Assembly: GCF_037081675.1 (NCBI RefSeq) | Contig: NZ_JAZAQL010000003.1 | Location: 310,001-374,000, forward strand | From: Halorubellus litoreus | Lineage (GTDB): Archaea; Halobacteriota; Halobacteria; Halobacteriales; Natrialbaceae | Direction of reading: 5' to 3' | Length of the DNA stretch: 64,000 nt | In this document: in pieces, positions 32,665-41,847 of the stretch | How the letters are laid out: every line of letters begins with the position of its first letter | How positions within the stretch are numbered: the stretch's first letter is position 1 | Translations under genes and position numbers: made by a program | The notes under the pieces: model-generated | What the model was told of the DNA's origin: nothing | What the model saw: the letters and a program-made list of their open reading frames with translations, nothing else | Databases searched by the model: none

Positions 32665-33719
32665 TGAGCAAATCCGACGATTCGACCGTCGACGTCGCGG
32701 AGGGCATCGACCATCAGGTCGCGATGGTGATGGACCTGAACAAGTGCATCGGCTGCCAGACGTGCACGATCGCGTGCAAGACGAACTGGACGGAGTCCGG
32801 CGGCCGCGAGTACATGTACTGGAACAACGTCGAGACCAAGCCCGGCTCCGGATACCCCCGCGACTGGGAGGACATGGGCGGCGGCTGGCAGGAAGACGGC
32901 AAGAAGCGGTCGCCCGGCGACCTCCCGGAGCGCGAGGACTACGGTCGCGCGTGGGACTTCAACCACGAGGCAATCATGTACGAGGGCAGCGACGAGCCCC
33001 TGCGGCCGATGGAGAACGCGGACTGGGGGCCGAACTGGGACGAGGACGAGGGCGCCGGCGAGTACCCGAACTCGTACTACTTCTACCTCCCGCGCATCTG
33101 CAATCACTGCACGCACCCGAGTTGCGTCGAAGCGTGTCCGCGCTCGGCGATATACAAGCGCGAGGAGGACGGCATCGTCCTCGTCGACCAGGACCGCTGT
33201 CGCGGCTACCGGTACTGCGTCGAGGGCTGCCCGTACAAGAAGGTGTTCTACAACGCCGAGCAGAAGACGAGCGAGAAGTGCATCTTCTGTTATCCGCGCA
33301 TCGAGGGCGAGGGGCCCGACGGCGAGGTGAAGCCGCCGAGCTGTGCGGCTGACTGTCCGCCCCAGCTCCGGCACGTCGGCTTCCTCGACGACGAGGACGG
33401 CCCCATCCACAAGCTCGTGAACGAGTACGAGGTCGCGGTGCGCCTGCACCCCGAGTACCGCACCGAGCCGAACGTGTACTACATCCCGCCGTTCGCGCCC
33501 CCGCAGACGTCAGAGAGCGGGGAGACGCTCGACGCCGAGCGCATCCCGCGGAACTACCTCGAGGAGCTGTTCGGGCCGAAGGTCAACGAGGCGCTGAACA
33601 CCATCAACCGCGAGCGCGACCGCGTCCGCCGCGGCGAGGAGTCGGAACTCATGGACATCCTCTCGACCGTGAACAACGACGACCAGTACCGCCTGGAGGT
33701 GTTCGACGATGAGGACTGA
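32664..33719 (+). CDS. narH: Nitrate reductase iron-sulfur subunit
   Basis: 351 aa; ATG 32664 shares its A with the narG TGA. Four cysteine groups: CIGCQTCTIACKTNW (about 26-40), CNHCTHPSCVEACPRS, CRGYRYCVEGCPYKK and CIFCYPRIEG...CAADCPPQ. They hold one 3Fe-4S and three 4Fe-4S clusters in the family. In typical NarH the third group is CRGWRMCxxGCPYKK; here Tyr replaces Trp. It relays electrons to NarG and is exported with it through the Tat signal on NarG. Confidence 0.95.
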   Translation: MSKSDDSTVDVAEGIDHQVAMVMDLNKCIGCQTCTIACKTNWTESGGREYMYWNNVETKPGSGYPRDWEDMGGGWQEDGKKRSPGDLPEREDYGRAWDFNHEAIMYEGSDEPLRPMENADWGPNWDEDEGAGEYPNSYYFYLPRICNHCTHPSCVEACPRSAIYKREEDGIVLVDQDRCRGYRYCVEGCPYKKVFYNAEQKTSEKCIFCYPRIEGEGPDGEVKPPSCAADCPPQLRHVGFLDDEDGPIHKLVNEYEVAVRLHPEYRTEPNVYYIPPFAPPQTSESGETLDAERIPRNYLEELFGPKVNEALNTINRERDRVRRGEESELMDILSTVNNDDQYRLEVFDDED

Positions 33720-34548
33720 CGCGCTCCCCGGCGCGCCGAGCGAGCGCACGCTCGCCGCCGTCCTCGCGCTCGTGCTCGTCGGATCGGCGGCGCTCGCGCC
33801 GATGCTCGTCGACGCACGGCCGGCGTACGAGGTCCCCGTCACCTACCAGACCGAGGCGGGCGACCTCCAGGAGCCGACGGGCGACGCGTGGGGCGAGGTC
33901 CCGGCGGCGTCGATACCGCTGAGCAGCGCGGGCGCTGGGGTCCCGCAGGCGAGCAACGTGACCGTCGAGCAGGCGAAGTTCTCGGTCGCACGCACCGACG
34001 ACCGGCTCTACGTCCGGGTGTCGTGGCGGGACGCGACCGCGGACGGCGACACCGACGCTGTCCGCGAGTTCGCGGACGCCGTCGCCGTCCAGGTACCCGT
34101 GAACCACAGTTCGCGGCCGCCGCTCGCGATGGGCTCTTCGAGCAACCCGGTGAACGTCTGGTACTGGACGGCCACGGGCGACACCGAGGAGTTGCTCGCG
34201 GGCGGCCCCGGGTCGACGACCGAGTTCGAGCAGTCGAGCGTGCGGGCGAACGCGACCCACGCGGACGGCCGCTGGCACGTCGTGTTCTCGCGGCCGCTCG
34301 CGGCCGACCAGACGAACGCGACGACCATCCCGACGGACCGCGACGTCGACGTCGCGCTCGCGGTCTGGAACGGCTCGAACATGGAACGCTCCGGCCAGAA
34401 GTCCACGAGCGAGTGGTACTACCTCGCGCTCGGTCCGGACACCGGCGGGCCGCCGTACGAGGCCATCCTCTGGTCTGTCGCGGGGGTCGCTATCGTGTTC
34501 ACGACGCTCGTGACGGTCGAGGGCGTCCGGCGAACGCGAGGTGACTGA
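33709..34548 (+). CDS. Gamma-type haem b subunit (ethylbenzene dehydrogenase-related)
   Basis: 279 aa, overlapping narH by 11 bp. An N-terminal helix (TLAAVLALVLVGSAALAPML) and a C-terminal helix (LWSVAGVAIVFTTLVTVEGV) enclose a beta-sandwich domain with LYVRVSWRDATADGD, AMGSSSNPVNVWYW and WNGSNMERSGQKSTSEWYYL. In this family a Met and a Lys bind the haem; candidates are the Met of AMGSS and the Lys of GQKST. The domain would lie outside the membrane beside NarGH. Confidence 0.82.
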   Translation: MRTDALPGAPSERTLAAVLALVLVGSAALAPMLVDARPAYEVPVTYQTEAGDLQEPTGDAWGEVPAASIPLSSAGAGVPQASNVTVEQAKFSVARTDDRLYVRVSWRDATADGDTDAVREFADAVAVQVPVNHSSRPPLAMGSSSNPVNVWYWTATGDTEELLAGGPGSTTEFEQSSVRANATHADGRWHVVFSRPLAADQTNATTIPTDRDVDVALAVWNGSNMERSGQKSTSEWYYLALGPDTGGPPYEAILWSVAGVAIVFTTLVTVEGVRRTRGD

Positions 34549-34550
34549 CC

Positions 34551-35312
34551 GTGGCGACGAACCACGAGGCCGACGCCGAGGCGGACGCACTCGCCGACGC
34601 TGTCGACACCGAGACGGGCGCTCGCGGCGCGGTGTACGCGCTCGCCGCGCGGACGTTCACCGAACCCGACGAGGACCTGTACGCGGCGCTCGCGGACGGG
34701 TCGCTCGACGACGAGTTCGCGGCGCTCGTCGACCGCACCGGCCTCGACGTGGCCCCGCCGGACCTCACCGTCGACGACGACCGGGACACGCTCGCGGCGC
34801 GGTACAACGACCTGTTCGTCGTCGGGTACTCGGAGGTCGTCGACGGCACCGACGGCACCGTCCACAGCGAGGGCCCGCCCGTGTCCCTCTACGAGTCCGC
34901 GTACCGGTCGGAGGTGTCGTGGAACGACGTGAACCTCGACCTCGCTCGCGCCTACGAGTACTTCGGCGTGGAGGTCGACCAGGACGAGCGCCGGCACCAC
35001 GACCACGTCCGGCTGGAACTCGAGTTCGCGGGCTACCTCTGCCGGGTCGCCGCCGCGGCACCGACAGTCGACGCGGCCGTCGACGTCGAGGGCGCCCGGC
35101 GCGCGCGCCTGGACTTCCACGACCGCCACCTCAGCGTGCTCGTCTCCGGACTCCGCGAGGCGCTCGACGACGAGCCGGGGACGAGCATCTACGGTCGGCT
35201 CGCGCGGTTCCTCGACGCGTTCAGTTCGGCGGACGTCGACGACCTCGACGACCGGCTCGACGTCGGCGCCGGGCGGACGACGGCGGACGAAGCGGGAGGT
35301 GAGGGCGCGTGA
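34551..35312 (+). CDS. narJ: NarJ/TorD-type assembly chaperone
   Basis: 253 aa from a GTG start at 34551, two bases after the previous stop, with GAGGTG upstream. All-helical; EGPPVSLYESAYRSEVSWND and DERRHHDHVRLELEFAGYLC are the core of the TorD/NarJ fold. It should bind the NarG precursor, hold back Tat export and help insert the molybdenum cofactor. The acidic N- and C-terminal tails are haloarchaeal additions. Confidence 0.88.
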   Translation: MATNHEADAEADALADAVDTETGARGAVYALAARTFTEPDEDLYAALADGSLDDEFAALVDRTGLDVAPPDLTVDDDRDTLAARYNDLFVVGYSEVVDGTDGTVHSEGPPVSLYESAYRSEVSWNDVNLDLARAYEYFGVEVDQDERRHHDHVRLELEFAGYLCRVAAAAPTVDAAVDVEGARRARLDFHDRHLSVLVSGLREALDDEPGTSIYGRLARFLDAFSSADVDDLDDRLDVGAGRTTADEAGGEGA

Positions 35313-36247
35313 GCGCGGAGTCCTCGCCGGAGGTGACCTCGGACCCGCAATCGCGAACGCGCTCTGGGGGCGTCCGCGCTGTCGTCGCGTCGCGACGGGA
35401 CCGGCGTTTGCTCGCGGCCGCCGGTGCGCTGCTCGCGACCGCCGCGGTCACCGCGCTGCGCGTGCTCCACAACGTCCCGTTCGACCCGCTCGCGGTCGGA
35501 CCGGGGGTCCTCCGTGGCGTCGCGGTGCTGGGCGCGTTCGCCGTCGCGGTCGCGCTCGCAGCCGTCGGCCTCGACCACGACGCCGCGTCGGTCCGCGTCG
35601 GCTGTCTGTTCGCGGCCGCGTTCGGCGCCCTCGGGACGGTCGCGGACGGCGCGGCGCTCCCTGCGACCCTCGCGGTCCCGGCCGGTGGCGCGCTCGCGCT
35701 CGCCGGCGCACTCGGCGTCCCCTCGACGTACCGCGAGGCCCGCGTCCGCGTCGTCGCCGCCGTGCTCGTCGCGGCCGTCGCACTCTCGCTCGGCAGCACC
35801 ACGGGCGTCCTCCCCGCTGGGCTCCGCGAGGCCGGGAGCGTCGCCGCGCTCGCCGCGCTCTCGCTGCTCGTCGTCCGCCTCCGAGGTGACCGCGTCGCGC
35901 TCGGCGCCGGTATCGGCGTCGGGGCCGCCGTCCTCTGGGCGACCGCGGCCGCGCCCTACGTCGCGGGGAGCGCGCTCCTCGTCGGGTTCGGCGTCGTCGG
36001 CGGTCCCCACGTGCTGGTCGCCACCGCCGCCGGCGGCGTCGTCGCCGCGACCGTCGCCGGGGTTCGCCGCGGAGCCCTCGCACTCGCCGCCGGCGCTCTC
36101 GTGCTCGCGGCCGCCGGGGTTCCGGCGACGCCCGCCGCCGCAGCAGCGGTGGTCCTCGGCGCGCTCCTCGTCGCCAGCGACGCCGACTCGCTCGGACAGG
36201 CCGAACCCGCCGACGCCACCGACGCAGCGACGGAGGTGTCGGCATGA
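35309..36247 (+). CDS. Nar-operon polytopic membrane protein
   Basis: 312 aa from a GTG start overlapping the narJ stop (GTGA). After a polar N-terminus there are about 8-9 Ala/Val/Leu-rich helices with few polar residues, e.g. RLLAAAGALLATAAVTALRV, and one His (GGPHVLVATAAGG). No transporter motif was recognised. Its place inside the operon suggests a membrane role in nitrate respiration, otherwise unknown. Confidence 0.7.
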   Translation: MSAESSPEVTSDPQSRTRSGGVRAVVASRRDRRLLAAAGALLATAAVTALRVLHNVPFDPLAVGPGVLRGVAVLGAFAVAVALAAVGLDHDAASVRVGCLFAAAFGALGTVADGAALPATLAVPAGGALALAGALGVPSTYREARVRVVAAVLVAAVALSLGSTTGVLPAGLREAGSVAALAALSLLVVRLRGDRVALGAGIGVGAAVLWATAAAPYVAGSALLVGFGVVGGPHVLVATAAGGVVAATVAGVRRGALALAAGALVLAAAGVPATPAAAAAVVLGALLVASDADSLGQAEPADATDAATEVSA

Positions 36248-37083
36248 CGCGCGACCCCGAGGAGGCGACCGACGGCCCGACGGACCCGCGCGTCCACCCC
36301 GAGGAGAGCCCGGGGTTCGGCGAGGAGCCCGCGGGCCTCGAGGACATCGAGGTGGACCGGGACGTGACCATCGGGGAGGCGACGCCGCGCGAGCTCGCCG
36401 CGACCGACGTCGCGCCGCTCGTCGGCGCGGACGCCACCGAGAAGGTCCGAGACCTCCGGGAGGGCGATGCGGTCGAACGCCGCCGCGCCGCGCTCGCGCT
36501 CGGCGAGGAGTCCCGGACGCCGGGCGTCGTCGACGCGCTCGCAGCCGACGGGCTCGCGGACGACGACGCGGACGTCCGCCAGTTCGCCGTCGAATCGCTC
36601 GGGCAGCTCGGCGGCGACCGCGCCGCCGAGGCGGCGAGCGCCGCGCTCGACGACCCCGACCCGTGGGTGCGCGCCGAGGCCGTCGTCGCGCTCGACCGCA
36701 TCGACCGCGGTGCGCACGAGGTCCGCATCGAGCGCGCGCTCGACGACGACCACCACGCCGTCGTCCGGAACGCACTCGTCTCGCTGTACAAGCACCGCGG
36801 GGAAGCCCTGCTCCCCGACCTCCTCGACGCGACCGAGAGCGAGAGCGAGCGCCTCCGCGAGTGGAGCGCGCACCTGCTCGCCGGCGTCGACGACGACCGC
36901 GCCCGCGACCGCCTCGACGCCATCGCAGGCGACGAGACCGAACCCCAGGTCGTCCGCAGTACCGCCGCGCGAGCGCTCGACGCCGACCCCGGGAAGTTCC
37001 GCAGACAGTTCACGGGCGGGACCGAGGACCGGAGCGCCGACCTGCCCGGCGAGAGCACCCTCAACCGACGACCAGACCTCTAG
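36244..37083 (+). CDS. HEAT-repeat protein of the nar operon
   Basis: 279 aa; ATG overlaps the preceding TGA. After an acidic 60-residue lead, helical repeats of about 30 residues follow: VERRRAALALGEESRTPGVV, VRQFAVESLGQLGGDRAAEA, WVRAEAVVALDRIDRGAHEV, VVRNALVSLYKHRGEALLPD, LREWSAHLLAGVDDDRARDR. This is a HEAT/PBS-lyase-type scaffold. It lies between the membrane protein and the Mrp carrier and could act as an assembly platform; a cofactor lyase role is unlikely. Confidence 0.82.
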   Translation: MTRDPEEATDGPTDPRVHPEESPGFGEEPAGLEDIEVDRDVTIGEATPRELAATDVAPLVGADATEKVRDLREGDAVERRRAALALGEESRTPGVVDALAADGLADDDADVRQFAVESLGQLGGDRAAEAASAALDDPDPWVRAEAVVALDRIDRGAHEVRIERALDDDHHAVVRNALVSLYKHRGEALLPDLLDATESESERLREWSAHLLAGVDDDRARDRLDAIAGDETEPQVVRSTAARALDADPGKFRRQFTGGTEDRSADLPGESTLNRRPDL

Positions 37084-37084
37084 C

Positions 37085-38428
37085 ATGCACGAGCGAGACA
37101 CGCCAGTCGACGACCACGACCCGCCATCGGGCGGCGACAGTACCGAGACCACCGCCTCGACGCACGACGCCGACGGTGCCGGCGCGAGCGATGCGTCGAC
37201 CCACGACGTCGAGGACGCGCTCGAACGCGTCCGCGACCCGGAGACCGACCAGTCGGTGCTCGACGCGGGCATCGTCGAGAACCTCCGGGTCGCCGACGGG
37301 CGCGTCACCGTCGAGGCGGACCTCCGCGAGTTCCCGCCGGACGCCGCCCAGCGCGCGACGCAGGCGATGGTGCAGGCCGCACGCGACGTCGACGGCATCC
37401 GGGGGGCGCGCGTCGAGCAGATAGACCCCTCGCCGGACGTCGCGGACCGCGACGTCGGAATGCGGTCGGCGGACCGCGTCATCGCGGTGGCGAGCGCGAA
37501 GGGCGGCGTCGGGAAGACGACCGTTGCGACGTCGCTCGCGTGCGCGCTCGCCGCCACCGGCGAATCCGTGGGGCTGTTCGACGCGGACATCTACGGGCCG
37601 AACGTCCCCGAGATACTGGCAGCGACCGGGCCCGTGTACTCCGACGACGACGGCAACCCGGTTCCGGTGGACGTCGACGGCCTGGAAGCGATGAGCGTCG
37701 GCCTGCTCTCGGAGGGCGGCCCGCTCGCGTGGCGCGGTGCGATGGCGCACGACGCGCTCAGCGACCTGTTCGAGGAGACCGCGTGGGGCGACCCCGACAC
37801 CGTCGTCGTCGACCTGCCGCCCGGCACCGGCGACGTGGTGCTGACGACGCTCCAGGACGTCCCCATCGACGGCGTCGTCCTCGTCACCACGCCGTTCCAC
37901 GCCGCGGTCTCCGACACCGCGCGCGCCCTCGAACTCTTCGAGGAGAACGACGTGCCCGCGCTCGGCGTCGTCTCGAACATGGGCGAGTTCGTCTGCGACG
38001 AGTGCGGGCACGCCCACGACCTCTTCGGCGGCGACGACCCGCTCGACGCCCTCGATGTGCCCGTGCTCGCCGAACTGCCATTCACGCCGGAGATGCAGTC
38101 GAACCCGGAACCGGACCGCGACGCGCTCCCCGAGGACGCGCTCGCGCTCGCCGACGCCGTCGATTCGGCGTACGACGACGTCTGGGGCGAGGACTTCCCC
38201 GAGCACGCCGTCGACGTCCGCGGCCTCGCCCCCGAGGACCGCAAGGACGCGGTCCGCGAGCGCTTCACCTCGCTCGACGCGGGCGAGGCGTTCTTCCTCG
38301 TGAGCGACCGCGACCCGACGCCGGTCCGAGACTACCTGCTCTCGCTCGTCGACGCGAACGCACTCGATGCGTTCGAGGTGATGCGCAAGAACCCCGAGAC
38401 GTGGCTCGCTCGCACGAAGCATCCATGA
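37085..38428 (+). CDS. Mrp/NBP35-type Fe-S carrier ATPase fused to MIP18-like and DUF2249 domains
   Basis: 447 aa. Residues about 40-115 are a MIP18/DUF59 domain (VLDAGIVENLRVADGRVTVE). AKGGVGKTT (138-146) is the deviant Walker A of Mrp, with FDADIYGPNVPE, LPPGTGD and the conserved pair CDECG (Cys304, Cys307) that bridges a 4Fe-4S cluster between subunits. The last 75 residues (from AVDVRGLAPEDR; FFLVSDRDPTPVRDYL) are DUF2249, a domain often found near denitrification genes. Probably delivers Fe-S clusters to NarH, NarG or the Rieske protein; inferred from context. Confidence 0.85.
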   Translation: MHERDTPVDDHDPPSGGDSTETTASTHDADGAGASDASTHDVEDALERVRDPETDQSVLDAGIVENLRVADGRVTVEADLREFPPDAAQRATQAMVQAARDVDGIRGARVEQIDPSPDVADRDVGMRSADRVIAVASAKGGVGKTTVATSLACALAATGESVGLFDADIYGPNVPEILAATGPVYSDDDGNPVPVDVDGLEAMSVGLLSEGGPLAWRGAMAHDALSDLFEETAWGDPDTVVVDLPPGTGDVVLTTLQDVPIDGVVLVTTPFHAAVSDTARALELFEENDVPALGVVSNMGEFVCDECGHAHDLFGGDDPLDALDVPVLAELPFTPEMQSNPEPDRDALPEDALALADAVDSAYDDVWGEDFPEHAVDVRGLAPEDRKDAVRERFTSLDAGEAFFLVSDRDPTPVRDYLLSLVDANALDAFEVMRKNPETWLARTKHP

Positions 38429-38513
38429 GCGTCGCGGGACAACGGGCACGCATGATTGCCGAGCGCGAGAGGGAGTGTCGATGACCGCGACGAACCCGAG
38501 GGAGTCAGTATGA
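38425..38513 (+). other. Two overlapping micro-ORFs before moeA
   Basis: ATG 38425 overlaps the Mrp stop and encodes 19 aa (MSVAGQRARMIAERERECR) ending TGA 38482-38484. ATG 38481 overlaps that stop and encodes 10 aa (MTATNPRESV) ending TGA 38511-38513. The moeA ATG (38510) overlaps this stop. Each junction is ATGA, so a ribosome could step through all three. The peptides resemble nothing known and may serve only for coupling. Confidence 0.35.
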
Positions 38514-39808
38514 CGGACGGGCGCGGCTTCCGCGACCGCACGCGACTCGACGCGGCGCGCGAGTCGCTCCTCGACGCGGTCGCACCGCTCGACCGCACCG
38601 AGTCCGTCCCCGTAACGGACGCCGACGGCCGCGTCCTCGCGGCCCCCGTGACGCCCGCCCGCCCGGTCCCGCACTACGACCGCGCGGCGATGGACGGCTA
38701 CGCGGTCGTCGCCGAGTCGACGTTCGGCGCGAGCGACCGCTCGCCGAACGTCCTCCACGTCAGCGGCCCCGAGGACGGCGACGCAACCGACGGCGACGGC
38801 TCGGTCGAGGCGACGGTCGACGCGCGGACCGCCGTCCCGGTCCACACCGGGAGCGAACTCCCCGAGGGCGCGGACGCGGTCGTGATGGTCGAACGCACCG
38901 AGCGGTTCGAGGACGAGGTCGAGATACGCGGGAGCGTCACCGCGGGCGAGAACGTCTCGCCGGTCGGCGAGGACGTCCCCGGCGACGCCGACCTGTTCGC
39001 GGACGGCCACCGGCTCCGCCCGTCGGACCTCGGGCTGCTCAGGTCGGTCGGCCGCGCCACGGTCGAGGTCTACGAGTCCCCCGTCGTCGACGTGATTCCG
39101 ACGGGCGACGAGCTCGTCCCCGCGGACGTGACCGCCGGCCGCGCGCCCGAACCCGGCGAGGTCGTCGAGACGAACGCGCTCACCGTCTCGCGGTACGTCG
39201 ACGCCTGGGGCGGGACGGCGAACTACCGCGACGTCGTTCCGGACGACGACGCGCGCCTCCGCGCGGCCGTCGAGCGCGGCGTCGCCGAGAGCGACCTCGT
39301 CGTCACCACGGGCGGCTCGTCGGTCGGCGACCGCGACCGTATCGCCGACGTCGTCGCGGATGCGGGCGTGGTCGTCCACCACGGCCTCGCGATCAAGCCC
39401 GGGCATCCGGCGGGGTTCGGCGTGGTCGACGACACCCCAATCCTGATGCTCCCCGGCTACCCCGTGTCGTGTATCGTGACCGCCGTCTCGCTCCTCCGGC
39501 CCGCGCTCAAGCGCGCCGGCCACCTCCCCAGCGTACCGCAGCCGACGACGACCGCGACGCTCGACCGGAAGGTCGCGAGCGAACCCGGCGTCCGCCAGTT
39601 CGTCCGCGTCGCACTCCAGGACCCTGACCTCGACTCGGGCGCGGAATCGCCCGACGACGCCCCCGTCGCCGCTCCGGTTCGGGCCTCGGGCGCGAGCGTG
39701 TTGTCGAGCGTCACCGACGCCGACGGCTGGCTGACGATACCCGAGTCCGTCGAAGGACTCGACGCGGGTGCGACCGTCGCCGTCGAAGACTGGGAGTATC
39801 GGCCATGA
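38510..39808 (+). CDS. moeA: Molybdopterin molybdenumtransferase, first copy
   Basis: 432 aa. PHYDRAAMDGYAVVAE, GADAVVMVERTE, IPTGDELVP, VVTTGGSSVGDRDR and LPGYPVSCIVTAVSLLRP are the successive MoeA blocks. The enzyme inserts molybdate into adenylated molybdopterin. Ends 4 bp inside the next moeA-like gene (ATGA). Having two MoeA genes is common in archaea; the pair may differ in metal (Mo versus W) or specificity, which cannot be read here. Confidence 0.92.
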   Translation: MTDGRGFRDRTRLDAARESLLDAVAPLDRTESVPVTDADGRVLAAPVTPARPVPHYDRAAMDGYAVVAESTFGASDRSPNVLHVSGPEDGDATDGDGSVEATVDARTAVPVHTGSELPEGADAVVMVERTERFEDEVEIRGSVTAGENVSPVGEDVPGDADLFADGHRLRPSDLGLLRSVGRATVEVYESPVVDVIPTGDELVPADVTAGRAPEPGEVVETNALTVSRYVDAWGGTANYRDVVPDDDARLRAAVERGVAESDLVVTTGGSSVGDRDRIADVVADAGVVVHHGLAIKPGHPAGFGVVDDTPILMLPGYPVSCIVTAVSLLRPALKRAGHLPSVPQPTTTATLDRKVASEPGVRQFVRVALQDPDLDSGAESPDDAPVAAPVRASGASVLSSVTDADGWLTIPESVEGLDAGATVAVEDWEYRP

Positions 39809-41721
39809 GCGACCACAAGGAGTTCCGCGACCTCGCCACGCCCGACGTCCTCCGGGAGACCCTCGCCGGTCTCGACCTCGACCCCGGCGCGGAGACGGTC
39901 GCGCTCGACGACGCTCGCGGCCGCGTGCTCGCCGAGCGCGTCGACGCCGGCATCGACGTCCCCGGGTTCGACCGCGCCGCCATGGACGGATACGCGGTGC
40001 GCGCCGCCGACACGTTCGGCGCCAGCGAGACCGACCCGGTCGAACTCGACGTAATCGGCGAGGTCCACGCCGGCGACCGCCCGGACGTCGCCCTCGAACC
40101 CGGCGACTGCGTGGAGATATCGACCGGCGCGGTCGTCCCCACTACTGCGGACGCGGTGGTGATGGTCGAGGACACCAGCGAGCGCGAGACCGACGCCGAC
40201 GGCGGCGACGCTGCCGGCAGTGGAGAGCGCGACCGCGTGGTCGAGATTCGGACCGCGGTCGCCCCCGGCACGCACGTCATGGCCGCGGGCGCGGACATCG
40301 CCGCCGGCCAGCGCGCGCTCGGCCCGGGGACGCTCGTCACGCCCCGCGAGATCGGGTTGCTCTCGGCGCTCGGCGTCGACGCGGTCCCGGTGCGAGGCCG
40401 ACCGCGGGTCGCGGTGGTGTCCACGGGCGACGAACTCGTGCCGCCCGGCGACGACCTCGATCACGGCGCCGGCGACATACACGACGTGAACACGCACGCC
40501 ATCGCCGCCGGCGTCCGCGACGCGGGCGGCGACCCCGTCGTCTACGAGCACGTCGGCGACGACGAGGCGGAGATGGCTGCGACCATCGAGACCGCCGCCA
40601 GCGAGTGCGACCTCGTCCTCACGTCGGGGTCGACCTCGGCGAGCGCGATGGACGTCGTCTACCGCGTCGTCGAAGAGCGCGGCGAACGCTTGCTTCACGG
40701 CGTCGCGGTCAAACCCGGGAAGCCGACCCTGGTGGGGACCATCGACGGTACCGCGTACGTCGGGCTCCCCGGCTACCCCGTGAGCGCGCTCTCGATCTTC
40801 CGGACGTTCGTCGCACCCCGAATCCGGGCGGCCGCGGCGCGACCGCCGACGCGGACCGCGACCGTCGACGCGACGATGGCGACGCGCGAACGCAGCGAGG
40901 AGGGCCGCCTCCGACTGATTCCGGTCGGGCTCGTCGAGGACGGCGACGGCGCGACGCTCGCCTATCCGGTGGACAAGGGCAGCGGTGCGACGACGACGCT
41001 CACCGCCGCGGACGGCGTCGTCCCCGTCGACCCCGACACGAACTACGTCGACGCCGGCGACCCCGTCACCGTCGAACTGTTCTCGCCGTCCGTGCGGCCG
41101 CCGCGCGTGCTCGTCGTCGGCGAGGACGACCCCTCGCTCTCGCGCGCCCTCGACGACGTCGCGTCACCGCGCTACCTCGCCGCCGGCAGCGCCAGCGGCC
41201 GTCGGTCGCGCCGGGACGGCGTCGCCGACGCCGCCGCACTCGCCGGCCCCGACGCCGACGATGCGCTCGCCGATGACGGCGACGACACCGCCAGCGTCCT
41301 CGGGTCGTGGCGTCGCGACTGGGGGCTCGTCGTCCCCGCCGGGAACCCCGACGGCGTCGACGGCCTCGACGCGCTCGTCGACGCCGACCTCTCGTTCGCG
41401 AACCGCGACGCCGAATCCGGGGTGCGCGCACGCCTGGACGACGCGCTCGACGCGCTCGCCGCCGACCGCGACGCGTCCCGCGAGGACCTGGTCGACGGGA
41501 TATCGGGGTACGCGCTCGAAACCCGCGGCCACGAGAGCCCCGCGCGCCGCGTCGCCGACGGCGTCGTCGACGTCGGCCTCGGCCTCCGGGAGACCGCGGT
41601 CGCACTCGACCTCGACTTCGTCGAACTCGGCGTCGACCGCGTCGCCGTCGCCGCGAACGCTGACCGCCTCGACAAACCGGGCGTCCGCGACCTCGAACGC
41701 GTCCTCCCCGACGGGGACTGA
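39805..41721 (+). CDS. moeA: MoeA fused to a substrate-binding-like domain
   Basis: 638 aa. The first ~425 residues are MoeA (GFDRAAMDGYAVRAADTFGA, STGDELVPPGDDL, LTSGSTSASAMDVVYRVVEE, LPGYPVSALSIFRTFVAPR). In the catalytic block GGSS is replaced by SGSTS, normal for this subgroup. Residues about 430-638 form a periplasmic-binding-protein-like domain (WGLVVPAGNPDGVDGLDALV, DLSFANRDAESGVRARLDDA, GHESPARRVADGVVDVGLGL) as in LysR/molybdate-binding fusions. That domain probably senses or binds oxyanion or cofactor. Last gene of the nar transcription unit. Confidence 0.9.
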   Translation: MSDHKEFRDLATPDVLRETLAGLDLDPGAETVALDDARGRVLAERVDAGIDVPGFDRAAMDGYAVRAADTFGASETDPVELDVIGEVHAGDRPDVALEPGDCVEISTGAVVPTTADAVVMVEDTSERETDADGGDAAGSGERDRVVEIRTAVAPGTHVMAAGADIAAGQRALGPGTLVTPREIGLLSALGVDAVPVRGRPRVAVVSTGDELVPPGDDLDHGAGDIHDVNTHAIAAGVRDAGGDPVVYEHVGDDEAEMAATIETAASECDLVLTSGSTSASAMDVVYRVVEERGERLLHGVAVKPGKPTLVGTIDGTAYVGLPGYPVSALSIFRTFVAPRIRAAAARPPTRTATVDATMATRERSEEGRLRLIPVGLVEDGDGATLAYPVDKGSGATTTLTAADGVVPVDPDTNYVDAGDPVTVELFSPSVRPPRVLVVGEDDPSLSRALDDVASPRYLAAGSASGRRSRRDGVADAAALAGPDADDALADDGDDTASVLGSWRRDWGLVVPAGNPDGVDGLDALVDADLSFANRDAESGVRARLDDALDALAADRDASREDLVDGISGYALETRGHESPARRVADGVVDVGLGLRETAVALDLDFVELGVDRVAVAANADRLDKPGVRDLERVLPDGD

Positions 41722-41847
41722 CGCCGCTGCGTCCAGCGAGGCGGGGAGGACCATCGAGCCAGAACCAGCGACGAACATGTTCGCCTTCGTCGTCGTCCGC
41801 TGAGAGCGAGACCGCGGGTCTTCACCCTGGACCGCCAAGCGTCGAAC

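Noticed and set aside
37061..39523. 820-codon minus-strand open frame opposite mrp and moeA
   Set aside because: Antisense shadow; the plus-strand genes have catalytic motifs and overlapping junctions.
41722..41847. Possible small gene or regulator site between moeA and the bat-type regulator
   Set aside because: Only an 8-codon ORF and no clear dyad or TATA element were seen.
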